Of a DNA stretch of 64,000 nucleotides, positions 9,783 to 23,031 are shown piece after piece (the stretch's first letter is position 1; every line of letters begins with the position of its first letter). The stretch covers positions 88,406,535 to 88,470,534 of the forward strand of contig OZ024821.1 of the NCBI GenBank assembly GCA_964016985.1. Direction: 5' to 3'. Made by a program: the position numbers and the translations under genes. The DNA is from Anodontia alba. Lineage: Eukaryota > Mollusca > Bivalvia > Lucinida > Lucinidae. The notes beneath the pieces were generated by a model that did not search any database, was not told the DNA's origin, and worked only from the letters and a program-made list of their open reading frames with translations.

Positions 9783-12700
9783 CTAAAATGGGACTGGTAT
9801 ACTCAAATGCAATAATATACACCGGGACTAATATAGCATCACTCACCACTTACATTTGATGCTCAACGCACGAAAAGGGCCCTTATGCAATTAGTGGACA
9901 ATGCAGGCCCAGATCAGGGCCTTCGCTGTGGGCTTATTGAATTAATGGGTACTGTAGTATTTGTCGTCGAACAGAGAATGCTCAGATCCGATTGCACTGA
10001 TGCGCATGCTGATCTGAACCCACGTTGTCTGCAAATTGTTTAAGGGTCTTTTTCGTGCGTTGCGAATAACTAATGCTTTATTATTGTAAAGTCATTTTCA
10101 CTATAAAGGCAGTCTTTTTTAGATTTTATTTTTTATAGGAATGAATTTCATTTTGGGGGATTTTATCGCTGTGTGAACACCGGCGAATCACTCAATAACT
10201 GAATAACGCCTGAAGGACTTTATGTTTATGAGTGGTTCGCCGGTTTGTAGACGTCGATAAAATCCACAAACTAAAAATACTTTTCTTATAACCCCAACTA
10301 GGTCATATTTACGTCGAAAATATGTAGTAAAATAGCTTATTTTAGAACTTTGCTCGAATAAAATAATTCTGTGGATTCCTGCTCACTGTAAGTATAAATC
10401 CAGTTTTGAAATTAATTTTGACTAATCAAATTGCGCTAAATAATTGTATGCCGCTTAGGTTGAAATTATACACACATCAATTATTGTAAACTGTAATTAA
10501 CAAGTTTCAAGACGAGATGTAAAATCTTAAGAGCTAATGATAATTTTAGTAGATTTTCAAATTTTGTGATTTTCTGAATCATTTCCTGCACACTAATCCC
10601 CTTCTGAGAAATGGGGCTAATTTACAATGAAAGAATTTGTTCCAAAGGGGCCATTGTTGTCCGTTTACAGTATTAGCGGATTCAGTAGAATATATCAATG
10701 GACAAAGAAAGGACTGACTAGACTGTGTTAATGCCGTGATTTGCTATTATTTTATGGGTTTCGTATATCCCGATCATTTTTTCTTTTTTCGTGTTTAAAC
10801 AGCAAACATACTTCAGAAAGAACTGTAAAAATGTTTGTTTTTTTTTTATCAATTTAACTAAACCTACCATTGCCACCATCAATAAAGTCATCTCCTTCTT
10901 GTCCTCTAATTATGTCATTTCCACTTTCACCGGAAATAGTGTCAGAAAATTCTCCTCCTGTTATGGTATTGTTTTTCGAATTTCCTGTGATGATATTGTT
11001 GTGGTGCTTCGACCCCAAAACTGAAATAAAGTACAGTATATTGTAGAAAGATTAATTTGTATTCGCAGAGACAAATTTTCATTCGCAGAGACAATATCAT
11101 ATTTTTTATCTGAAAACGTTTTCAATTTTTCGAGGTGAAATTTTCTATATATTTGAATAGACGTGTTTTCGTAATGAGAACGACTTAAAAAGGGGTGATA
11201 ACATGAACATGTGAACTCACCATTAGGAGTTATCTACAAAACATTTCCATTAAATCACAACGAAAGCTTTAGCTGGCACTATTCCTGAGAAAACTTTGAT
11301 GACTGTTTTTCTTATTGTACTAATGGAGAGATAGAAATGGATAAAACAGAAGAACAAGTAAAGTGAGCAAGACCAATTTTTTTTTCGCACAGAGACCCAT
11401 TTCTAACTTTCGTGTGTAGTAAGTATACTAAGTTTGAACGTGTCATAACAGGCTTACGAATGTAGGAAGGAAGGATGGAAGGATAGACAGACGGAAGTAT
11501 GTAAACCAGCGTATTCATCACTTTTCAAAACTGGGGTAGAAATTCTCTGCCAGTGGCCTATAGATTCATGTAAAACATGTATTGGGTAAAGATTTGCAAT
11601 AAACTGCACCAAAAGCAAGGCGCGAAAGTTATTGTACAAACACGGTATTAGCGGTTGTAAAATAAAATTATGGCTACGAGTAAACTAACCTTCAATAACT
11701 GACTCCCATGTCTGGTTCTTGGACAGGTCTACAGCAAGGTTCGTATCAACTAGACTTTTGTCGAGAGTTATCGCTCTAGGTTTGAAGTCAGTCTCAGGAG
11801 GTAGGATGAAATGAACTCCGTCTTTTTCTGCTTTAAGGATCATGTGTCTTTTCTTAACATCCGTGACGTAACCTTTGAGTATGACGGAAACATTTGTGTG
11901 TACAGATGAAACAATTACATCAGAATCCTTCACTTTAGTTTGTATTTCCTCAAAATAATACGGCAGACTCACACTGTCCGTCAAACTATCAAATGCAAAG
12001 TTATCTATTTTGTTAGAACCGTTGTAGTTATCTAAGATTACATACTTATCATTTCCGTTAAGACCCATCATGAACGCACCACCAAACCCAGGTTCAATAA
12101 TATTTGCAAGATCATTGCCGACCAAGAAGTCTGTCTTATTAGAGCCGACGATCCGTTGTACTGAATTATATGCCTGGGTATTTGTCGGTATATTTTGTCT
12201 TTTCTTCGCTTTTGATTTATTCACTTCAATTGGGCTCTTATGAATACTACTTGGTTTATCTGTATTGCCTTCGCTGTCAATTCTAAACGTGATACCATCA
12301 TTGGAGCGTACTTGAATATGTCTATGCTCTTTGCCTAAAGACCAGTTTAAAAGCACGAAGTATTTGGAACAGCTTTGTACACAGACGTACACATGAGGTT
12401 CTCGAAAGTCTACAGAAATCTCATCGTATCCGTAATCCAAAAGAACAAGATCATCTTGCTGATCCTCTGCAAAGTTGTCTATCATATTCCTGTTATATTC
12501 TTTTCTAATGATATAAACGTCCCTTCCGTCACCCCCTACGAGAGTATTTTCTCCATTTCCTCCGTCTAAATAGTTATTTCTGTTGTTCCCTTTGATCGTG
12601 TCGTCAAAGCTACTACCTATTATTGTTGTCACTTCATTCAACATCTCCCTACTCGCATCAATAACTTGGCCTGCTTGTTCGCGGGAAGCGTCAATAATAA

Positions 12701-15700
12701 TAGCGTGGATAAGACGTGTATTGTGTCTATTGTTATCTATCTTGAATATTATATCGTCTGAAGTTACAAAAAGCATATGTCTGAACTTTTCGTCGACAAA
12801 CCAGTTCTCTAGTGTCAAATGTATATAGCATTGGGCAGTCCATTTAGTTCTCAAAAGAATGTCATTGTGGGTGACGTCTACAATTAAATCGTCGAAACGT
12901 GCGTCCACAATGACTTTGTCAATCTTGCAATTTTCGTCATAATTATTTATTGTATTGAAACTACGTTCTCCGCCGTTTGAAGAATCTATTATATATGTGT
13001 CGCTTCCACCTTTACCTCTCATGTAATTGATTCCTTTACCTCCGTTTATGTGATTATTGTTTCCGTTGCCTATTAGTGTGTCTTTGTATTTGGAACCTAT
13101 TATCATTACAACTGATTTCCAAATAGTCGTCGATGCATCTATGTTTTGTCCCTCTGTTTCTTCCGCGAGGATAATAGCTAATGGGATCAAATGAACTTGA
13201 TGATGTACTCCTAACGTAACGTTGTAAACTATCCCTTTGTTAGCTTTAAAAGTCATATGCCTTGCTCTTTCATTAGAGAACCAGTTTTGAATTATAACAT
13301 GGTGGTCATCATTATATTTGAGATCCAAGTCATTGCCATGCTTTTCGGCGACAATATTCATAAAGTCCACTTCCAGATATAATACATCCATGTCTTCATC
13401 AGCAGAATAATTGTCGATGACTGTTTTACCTCCTGATGCGGGAATAATATATGTGTCACGACCATTCCCCCCTATCACCTTAGATCTTTGTGGACCAAGA
13501 TAAAATACGTCATTACCATCTAACCCATGCAGTTCATAGAAATAATCAGATAATTTATAATCTAAGTCTGCTCCTTCCGGAAAAGACTGAATTGCAAAAA
13601 ATTTGTTATCTTTTGAGTTACCATAATATGTTCCATGTAAGGTGTCATGTTTCCCTGTCACTTTATTTATCAAATATTCAGAATCAATCGGTATAAACCA
13701 TAAAATTTTAGCTGATTCCTTTTTAAAGCTTACATCATGCGATTCTCCTACTCCAAGCACTATGTCAACAGTATTTTCTTCCATCTGTATGTGTTTTCGT
13801 ATATCCTGCTTTTGCCCACTCGCATCCACAATTTGCATACTTATTTCCGCAGTATCATCTTCATTTAATATGAAAACGACACTTCCACCATTCCAAGATT
13901 CTTCACCGGCTGCAAAATTGATCAGTTTATTTGTTGATCCAGTTTCTTTTTGGACTTTAAAGTACTCATGGTAGTCTGAGAGTTTGTTTAGGAATTCGCG
14001 GTCTTTTGCGTGTTGTTCATGAATATTATTAGCCGTCTCAATAAAACTAAGAAGTCCTAAAGTTAAAAAGTCTGCTATATCCTTCAAAACGAGTACAAAC
14101 CCTTTGAGTAATCCTGTGAGAACAGCGCCTATTTTTTGTAAGGCAGAAGCGTTATCTGGCAGACTAGCCAGCTCTTTTTCAATTGCATAATAGAAATCGT
14201 CTATAACTAATCTTACTATAGTGAGAGCAACGGCAACCACCTCTGCCTCTGGTCCTAATAATGCAGTGATAGTAATAGCAACGTCAAGACCAGCATCGAT
14301 ATATCCTATTGTAGTTCCACGTTTTAAATCTTGAAAGGTATTGTAAATTCCAAACACTGTTCCAAGAGCAGTCAAACTCCTTCCAACAGCTCCCGCAGCA
14401 TCCATCGCCGTTCCAGCTACAGCTTTGCCTTCGTTTAAAGCTGTGCTCATTTCTGTCTTTGCAAGTGACACTACAGAATTTTCTAGAGTTTGCACTTCAG
14501 TCGTCATAAATTTTGAACAAACTTTTGCGGCATAGACCTGTGCTGTTTCACTTAGACTTACAACTCCATGCGCTGTTTGAGCCAGATTAACAATACCTTC
14601 AAATGTTTTACCATTTTCGAAATCATTTATTGCTCCTCGCATTCCCATCACAATACCATAAACTCCAAGAAATTTATTGACTCTAGTCATCGATTTAGAT
14701 CCAACGTCTTCCTTTTGGATGGATTCAGTGATGTCAGAAACAGTGTCTTTCAATTCTGAACTCGACAATTTGGAGTCTTCAAAATGAATGGAGACAGTTT
14801 CCTCTACCTCAGGAATATCACTACATTTAATTTTGAAGGAAAATCCGTTTTCTTCATAACGTAATGTGTGTTTTACTATTTCATACTTTCGTCCGGTCTG
14901 AGTATTTTTTTCCAACAAAACTTGGTCTACGTGAGTTGCAATGTTGATTACATCAGTCGACAAAGAAATAGGCAATCTTAATGGTTCTATTTTCGTTCCA
15001 GTATTCTCAGAAAATTCAACGAGCTGCATCAGTTCACCTTCTGATGACCCTCCCAGAGGACCACTACGTGGCAAACTTAATTCTGATGCTTGCCGATAAA
15101 ATGACGGTGATACTACATCTGGAAATGATGTTCTTAGAAGCGATCGCTCAATTGGTATTATTCGGTCACGTATTTGCGTATCTAATGTGAGAATGCCACT
15201 TTCAGTATAAAATGTGTAACTATTCACTCCAGACATTGGCCTGTTCGAAAATAATAGATACCCTCGGACGACATTCATTTCTCGCGGCCTAACAATACTC
15301 TCTGCTCGCAAACTTAATTGGTTCCTTTGGTTTCTTGGCCTTGTTCTTTTATTGATTGCATCAAATCCTGTTTCACTCACTAAACCCCATGAGTCTGCTC
15401 GTGTCATTGGATGAATGTCCATCATGTTCGCATAAGACATTCTAAAAGATGGATTCAGACTTAAGTCTATTAGGAATTCGTTAATTATGTGGGCGTTGAA
15501 GTTACGTACGGGCTCAGATAATCCTACTGCCAATACCAAAGACCCTTCAAGTATATGCGTAAATTTCGTTCTAATATTTTGGTGGTTTCCGTTCAAAAGT
15601 TCTTTCAGCAGCTGTAAAGGTTGATTTTGTGTGAAGTCCATTGTAACCCGTTGTGTTGTTTGGCCTTGTCTGATTTCGAAACTAATTTCATCATTACTAG

Positions 15701-18700
15701 AATGGACGCTTTTAAAATCGACCCAAGAATTAGTATCTCGCCCGTACTGCCGCATAAGGTGATATTCATAATTCTTCTTTAAATTAAAGTTAATGTCATT
15801 GTATGTTGTTTTATCAAAACCATAAGGAAACTCATTTCTTCCATATCTGTCTGTCCACATCCAACGTTTGAGTCGAAGTCTACTGTATTCATTTTGAGAA
15901 ATCTGCGTATTAACATTCTCTAATGGTCTTAGATGAGAAGCAATCATACCTTCCCAATGAATATAGAAATTTGTTCTACATGTATAGATTACATCTCCAA
16001 ATTGATAATAAAGAAAGTGTTCTGGAGTATTCCTTCTTACATCGACACCAAACAAACCTAGCGTATTGATTTCGTCAATCATCGCATTCCTGTTCTGTAT
16101 AACTCTAACATCCCTTACATGCACTTGCAAATCATACAAGTTATCAAGCGTGGCGACATATTTTCTTTCTATATTTGCCCCAACATTTATATCAAGACCC
16201 ATTTTTGTTTCAATTAAACAAATATTTGGATTCTTTGAATCACGCGTCAATTTGCCAGTCAACGTTTTCACTTCTTGCGTTTGTTTATTCTCATAATCAA
16301 TTTTGATGTTTCCATTGTTGACAGAAATTCGTTTTAAATATGTGTCAGCATCTCCGCCAATGAATGCATCTGAAATTTTCCCAAGCAGGTCTTGTTCGTT
16401 TGGTAGCGTATCGCCTTTAATTTGCAGCCGAACATCTTTAAAAAGAGAGAGTTTTAATCCCCCTCCAATTAAATCCTGATGTAATTTAAAATTGTATTCT
16501 ACCCTAGACCCATCTATTTTCTTAAACATTATCTTCCCATCGAAATAAGAATAGTCTGTTAACCAAGGATTTTGATTGTTTTGTATCTTTTGCTTTTTGA
16601 TATTAACTGCTTCAACTTGATATACACTTCCATCGACAGGATTTAAAGACAGTAAACGAATTATGGTATCTTTGTTGACTGAAAACTTTTCTTTGATGAA
16701 TTCTGCTGCTGACTTGAAGGTTCTCCTAGTCATTGAGTCTAAGTATAGGCTAAAGTCTTCAGAAGTCATTTGTCTAAGTGGCTGAGATGTTAGTGACCAC
16801 TGCTGACTGCTTGTGCTTGGCCGTTCTATTTCGCCTAGATATATATTATCTTTATTGCCAACAGTGTCTACGTCTGTTATTTTTCCCAGCACCCCGCTTG
16901 AGTCATCAGGAAAACTGGCAATGCGCTCAAGGACTGGATTTTGCTCAGTGACAACGAAACCAAATTTATCAAATTTAAAAACAACCTTTTGGAAACGATC
17001 CTTAGAAAACCATTTGATTCCTTCCGGTGTAATTTCACCAGTCTCTTTTCGACCATCAGATGTCACGCTCACTAAAGCTTTTCTTGCACTTACAGACGTT
17101 TCAATGTTGTTTGAATATTTTACCTCTTTTAACAATGCTTTCGCAAAGGCCCTGTCTAAAAAGTTGTTTTTATCCATATCTTGTCCAAGATTGCAACCTA
17201 CAAGACTTATTCGGTTTATTTCAGTGTCTACTATCGGGAGTTTATCGACGATCTTAGCAATTTCTCCTGGCGACTTAGTTGACAGAGTCATCTCGCCGCT
17301 CATTTTGAAACCATGGCCGACAATCTACAAACAGAATCATGTTGTAAAAGGTACAAACAAAACAAAACAAACCAAAAAATAAACAGAATTAACCATCATT
17401 TCTAAATAACATTTAAGACACAAATATTGAAAATGACAGGTTCCTGCTTAACAGATTCCAACTTCCAACGGCTTAGTTTTTTGTGTTTTTTTTTTTTTTT
17501 TTTTTTCTTCAAATACTTTGACTTAGTGTGGAAAATATTTATGGGAATTTAATTTTCGCTATATCTTACGGGGAAAATATCCGCGGATTCAAACACTGAA
17601 TATATTAAAATGAGTGCAGTAATGCCACAACGAAAGCGAATTTTGTAACTGCCAAAAGGTCTGATAGTCAAGAAGATGTCATTTAACAGTGCTCCAGATA
17701 GTGTCCGTACAGCCGTAAATTACGGATCCTTTTGCACCAAATACGGGTCAGTTTGAAAAATAGCCAGTGCCGAATACGGATGCATTTTTACCGATACGGT
17801 GCGGCTTTTCCGGTAACCCGTAAGATTGCAAGGTCGTATCTGTTTTTAGATAAACTAGCCCGAGTCACAAGAGGTTCAGTGCCTTAGATAAGCAGCGTAT
17901 TTTCCGTTAATACCCAAATATATTTAATGAAGAATACGCTTAATATCAATGTGTAGCATATCAAAACGAAAACAACTTCTGGTTGTATGCAAAACGATAA
18001 TTTTTGTATGCGTATTCTCGACCGCAAAAGTTTCACCCTGATATACAGTGTGACAAATTCCCGGCTAAACGTCTGCGCATAATTTCTGCGCATAAGTGCG
18101 ACTGATTCTCTGCGTCATTGTCTAGTTAAGTGTTAACGATTAAAAAAAGGTAAGAGAAAAGTCCAGGAGTGCCACAATCACAAACCGCAGCCCTTCCCAG
18201 ACCCCAAGAGGAAGAGGAAACCGACAAATCCAAACAAGCACAAATCGAACAAACGTACGAAAAGCACTAAGATTAGCTCTCTCTTCCCCAAGCGAGGTAA
18301 TCGAAATACTAAAAGGACTGAAAAACACAAGAACAAAATGACACATGGAAAGACATACAACAAATCGCCTCGTAGAATAAACCATAAAGCAACAAAGAGT
18401 AAGACTAACACCGGGACCACCGCCTTAGAACGGTCAGTAGAGTAAACCACCGGGGCGGTTTAAAGCATTTTTACAGCTAGCTAACTTCACCCTGGGTCCC
18501 GTTGCTACTCTTAATACAAAAACACATAAAAATTCGGTTCGCATAAAGGCTCCCAACTCAGTCAATGCATCAAAGCGAAAACACAAAAATCAAATTAATC
18601 ACTATAATAAACAAAGACGAGTACTCATGGCTAATTCTACTGTATGCCAGAGTAAATGAAAATCAATAGTTGAACCACGGCGGGCCAAGCCAAAGACATA

Positions 18701-21700
18701 TCGTCAAGCCCCAACCCACTGGTTAAAGTTTTACGAAGAGGCCGTCATTGGGTCTGACGCCCGAATCGCCGTCTTGCAATTAAAGAGTGAAGCATAGCCG
18801 ATTAAGAATCGCAGGTAACCATTCCGCATTTGGGTTTTCCAAGACTGCAGAAACATGGCCTCCAGAAAACGAGGAATGAGGAAAGAGATTGCAAAACTGC
18901 GTCATATAAGATAATTGGGTATTTTAGCCAGTCACCGTCATTTGATTTACTGACTTTAGTGTCAACATAACTAATGAAGTCATCGATGCATGCGATGAAT
19001 GCATACAGAATCGCATCTGCGATTGTGACCGATCTGTGTAAACTTTGTCCGAAGTGAAAGTAGCTCGCAACACACGGGTTTAAAAGTCAGTGATAAGACT
19101 TAGTACTAGAAAGCTAAGTACCTTTAATTGATCATTGCTAGAGTAGGTGATCAAAGAAAAAATCCAAAGAAGACCCAAATACTATGTAAGGTGATTGGTT
19201 CTGTCATTAAGAAAGAGGTTCTCTGAAGAAGGGGATGAGGCACATAGCACCCATTTCAGAACTTTTTTTGTTTAGTTATAAAAGAGATAAATACAGAACA
19301 AAAATGATCAGCTGTATTGTACATCGCAAAAAATAATGGAGAGGTACAAGAAGAGACACAAACAAAAATTTAAAGCAAATTCTTTAAACCACAGCACACC
19401 CATACCAACCAGTCCCTGGGCCAAGGAAAATAACTAAGAATGTCCGTAGCATGGATACTGATTCCAGAATCCCGGTTGTCTTCATTACCATTTGGCCTTA
19501 AATTTGATCAGTACGAGACTGGTTGGAAAAATAATTATCTGGAGCAGTGCTAAAGACGTGTCACTTCCACAGAATATAACCTACCAATGACACCATTAAT
19601 TTCTAAATACCGCGACATAACACGTAAAATGCAATGTAAACTACCTACACAGAATCACTGAATTAGACTGATAAGAGAACAAGCACACATTGTGCATTTA
19701 CGTACGATTAGAAGTGATTACATGTAGGCACTAAAACGACATTTTAATTTTTAATGTAATTCATCACGAACGGCAGATTTTAAATATAAGTTCACATGCC
19801 CCTTTTATTATCGTCGTGCTACTCACACACTTATACATTATTTTATTACTCAGCCAAACTCGCCAGCCTTTTAATAGTTATTTAAAACTGCTATCACTTC
19901 CAAACCTCCTTGGAGCATACTGATTTTTAGGGCACTTTTAAATTGTCGCCATTGTATTGTGCAGACATGTAGTACGTATGAACCTGCACACTTCTGTAGT
20001 ACGGTGGAATTGCGTCATTTTAAAAGTTGCACCATTTTTAACTCAGCTGAACATGCGACATTTTTCATATACCAAAAAATATATGTAAAGATACACAGAA
20101 AATGCCATAAACATGAAACACAACCTTCTCGAGGCACCAAAAGAAGGAGGAATGAAGAACAAATAATGACAAAACAAACGCCACATATCAAAAAAGGTGA
20201 GAGAAAAGTCCAGTGAGTGCCACAATCACAAACCGCAACCCTTCCAAGACATCAAGAGGAAAAGGAAACTGACAAAACCAAACAAGCACAAATCGAACAA
20301 ACGTACAAAAAGCACTAAAATTAGCCCTCACTTCCCCAAGCGAGGTAATCGCAATGCTAAAAGGACCACCGAAGCACAAATGGGTACAGTACAGTACAAA
20401 GAAGATATACAGCAGTGGGACCGCTTTGGAATGATCAATACAAAAAATAACTAACAGGAGTGGGACTGAATCAGTTTTATACGCGCGAAACCGCACCCTT
20501 AATTCTTACGCGGCTCCAAATTACAACCATTCGTTCGGTCCGCATAGGGATCCTCTGCTCAGCTAGCATTCTTCATAAATCTATGGCGGTCCGTTATCGG
20601 CCCGTCAGCTACCCCACGGGCCGTTTACGGCCCGCTATAGATTTATAAAGAATGCTTACTGGGTATCTCATCTGAGAAACATCACAACGAAAAGCATGTA
20701 ATCACAAACACTGTGATGAAATAAAACAAGGGCTCAGTGGTGATCTAACGCCAGAAAACAAGAAAACTACATACAGGACCACGATGGGTCCGAACACAGA
20801 CATTAGTAGTTAGGCGCCAACCATCTGAAACATATTAAGGAGGGGGGCTGTCATGTAGTCTAAGGACCGACCCACCGCCATGCAATTAAAGTTATCAACC
20901 ATAACTGGATTAACAACCATCAATTTTAGTTTGCCGCAGTATATTCATGCTGTATCCTATATGTTTGTAACTTTTTAATTGTTCCGAAAACTTCGTTTTC
21001 ATGATCTGATCAATCCCTACAATCTGGCAGTTTCCAGAATTGTTTCTGATGTTTTTGCCAGTGACGCGCCATAAGTAGACTTCCCAAATCCCGGACATAC
21101 GCTTCTACCGATATTCCCTTCGTTCAGGCCTATGGGCATGGTGGGCGAAGCTTGCTTACCAAGTAATGCTTACTATCCGCGGACGCCTGATTACACCCTT
21201 TATTCTGGGGTCTATGTCTGTTGGTCTGAACATTCTGATTCGTCATTCGTTTATGGATTTATGAGTTTGAATTACGGCTTATGTACCATGACCTCAACTA
21301 CTTTTGCCAGAAATCTTTCTGAATTAATAGGCTTAGTCGCCTTAAAAACCAAGTACGGACAAAACTTCTTGCAGAAGTATTTTCAAACCAACGTTATAGC
21401 TGGACATTATTCAGAATGACGGCGATAAAACATATCTGACGTACTTTATTATAGCGATACCATTGCTTAAGCAGTTAAAATTTAATTTCGATTATTAAAA
21501 TCACTGACTTGACTAGATGTTCTAGCAAACCTAATTAACAAAGAAAATATACACATTATAGGACATACGTGTAGCACGAGGGACTTCGCCATTCCCCCCA
21601 AAAAAAGAAAATTTACATGATCAAAATCTGAGTCGTCCTGTCTGTCATAAAATTAATTAAAGATTATGCCATTACATATTGATAAATTTAACCGAGAAAC

Positions 21701-22967
21701 GGTGTTTCGGTATCAGAGGTATTAGTTTTATTCAACTGTACTTCTTTTGGGTAAATTGGAGTGACCATTTGTTCAAAATATTCATTATTAGTATTTAGTA
21801 AAGTAAAAAAGTGAAAAGTGAACTCAGGAACTGACACAATCCGAAATACAATTCAACAGCCACAAAATGAACAGAAGGCAAGCAGAGTTGAAAACCCTTT
21901 CCCAAAAAGGTGGCAACTCTGTTACCAACCGAATATACCTTAAATTTAAATAATTGTTAAAAGAAAATCATTAATAAGTGAAACACTCAGCTTCCATAGT
22001 GGTAATTTTTTTTTCGGTCCTCATGGAGGCCTTAAATAAATCATAGATAAAGCCTATAATGAAACAACAAGAGGACCATGATGGTCCTATATCACCTGAG
22101 CAAACAGCTTTGCATACTTACTGCTGAAGTTTCAGCCAAGTTCACTGCTCTAAGAATTTTATAGCCCTGCTCCCCAGCGGCCATGTTTTTTTCAAGCATC
22201 ATGATGGTTTGAACTGAATCTTGAAAGAGGGTCACCAAAGGAACAATTCTGCCAAGTTATATTGAAATCGGTCCAGTGGTTTCTAACAAAAAGATTTTTA
22301 AAATGTTTTATATAGCTATATATGGAAAATAAGCCCCACCCCCTAACGGCCATGTTTTTTGACGAATCATGACAGCTTGAACAAACTTTGTAGAGGGTCA
22401 CCATAGGTACATCCCTGCCAAGTTATATCGAAATCGGTTCAGTGGTTTCTGACAAGAAGATTTTTAAAGTTTTCTACTTATATATATAGGGAAAATAAGC
22501 CCCACCCCTAGCAGACATGTTTTTTGACGAATGATGATTGCTTGAACAATCTTGGTAGAGGGTCACCAAGGAAACATTCCTGCCAAGTAATATTGAAGTC
22601 AGTCAGGTGGTTTCTGACAAGAAGAATTTTAAAGTTTTCTATACAGATATATAGGGAAAAAAGCCCCGCCCCCTGGCGGCCATGTTTTTTTATGTATCAT
22701 GACGGCATGAACAATCTTGGTAGAGGGTCACCAAAGAAACATTCCTGCCAAGTGATATTGAAATCGGTCGAGTGATTTCTGACAAGAAGATTTTTAAACT
22801 TTTCTATATAGATATATAGGGAAAATAAGCCCCATCCCCTGGCGGACATGTTTTTTGACGAATCATGACAACTTGAACAATCCTGATAGAGGGTAAACAA
22901 GGGAACAGTTCTGCTAAGCTATAATGAAATCGGTCCAGTGGTTTCTGACAAGAAGATTTTTAAAGTT

Positions 22968-23031
<64 letters not shown>

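Larger units (their letters stand above)
17325..22065. other. 3' part of the 21-kb intron 4, no exon recognised
   Basis: Includes a poly-T tract at about 17484-17506. The sequence CACTCGAC-poor region 18480-20190 holds no domain-bearing open frame on either strand. Repeats are listed separately. Confidence 0.5.

Noticed and set aside
9783..9849. N-terminal extension of the last exon to an ATG at 9849
   Set aside because: The segment shows no RTX pattern, whereas splicing at 9782 gives a continuous GGNG|NDILVGG repeat with E6.
11685..17303. The whole 8-17 kb region as bacterial contamination
   Set aside because: The exon is bordered by GT-AG splice sites that join in phase to further RTX-coding and protease-coding exons, and host repeats lie in the introns.
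16813..17382. 189-codon plus-strand open frame
   Set aside because: Antisense shadow of E5, whose strand has domains and conserved motifs.
18140..18450. Hydrophobic minus-strand frames (81-90 codons) as membrane proteins
   Set aside because: They lie in an interspersed repeat; the second copy at 20190 does not keep the same protein.
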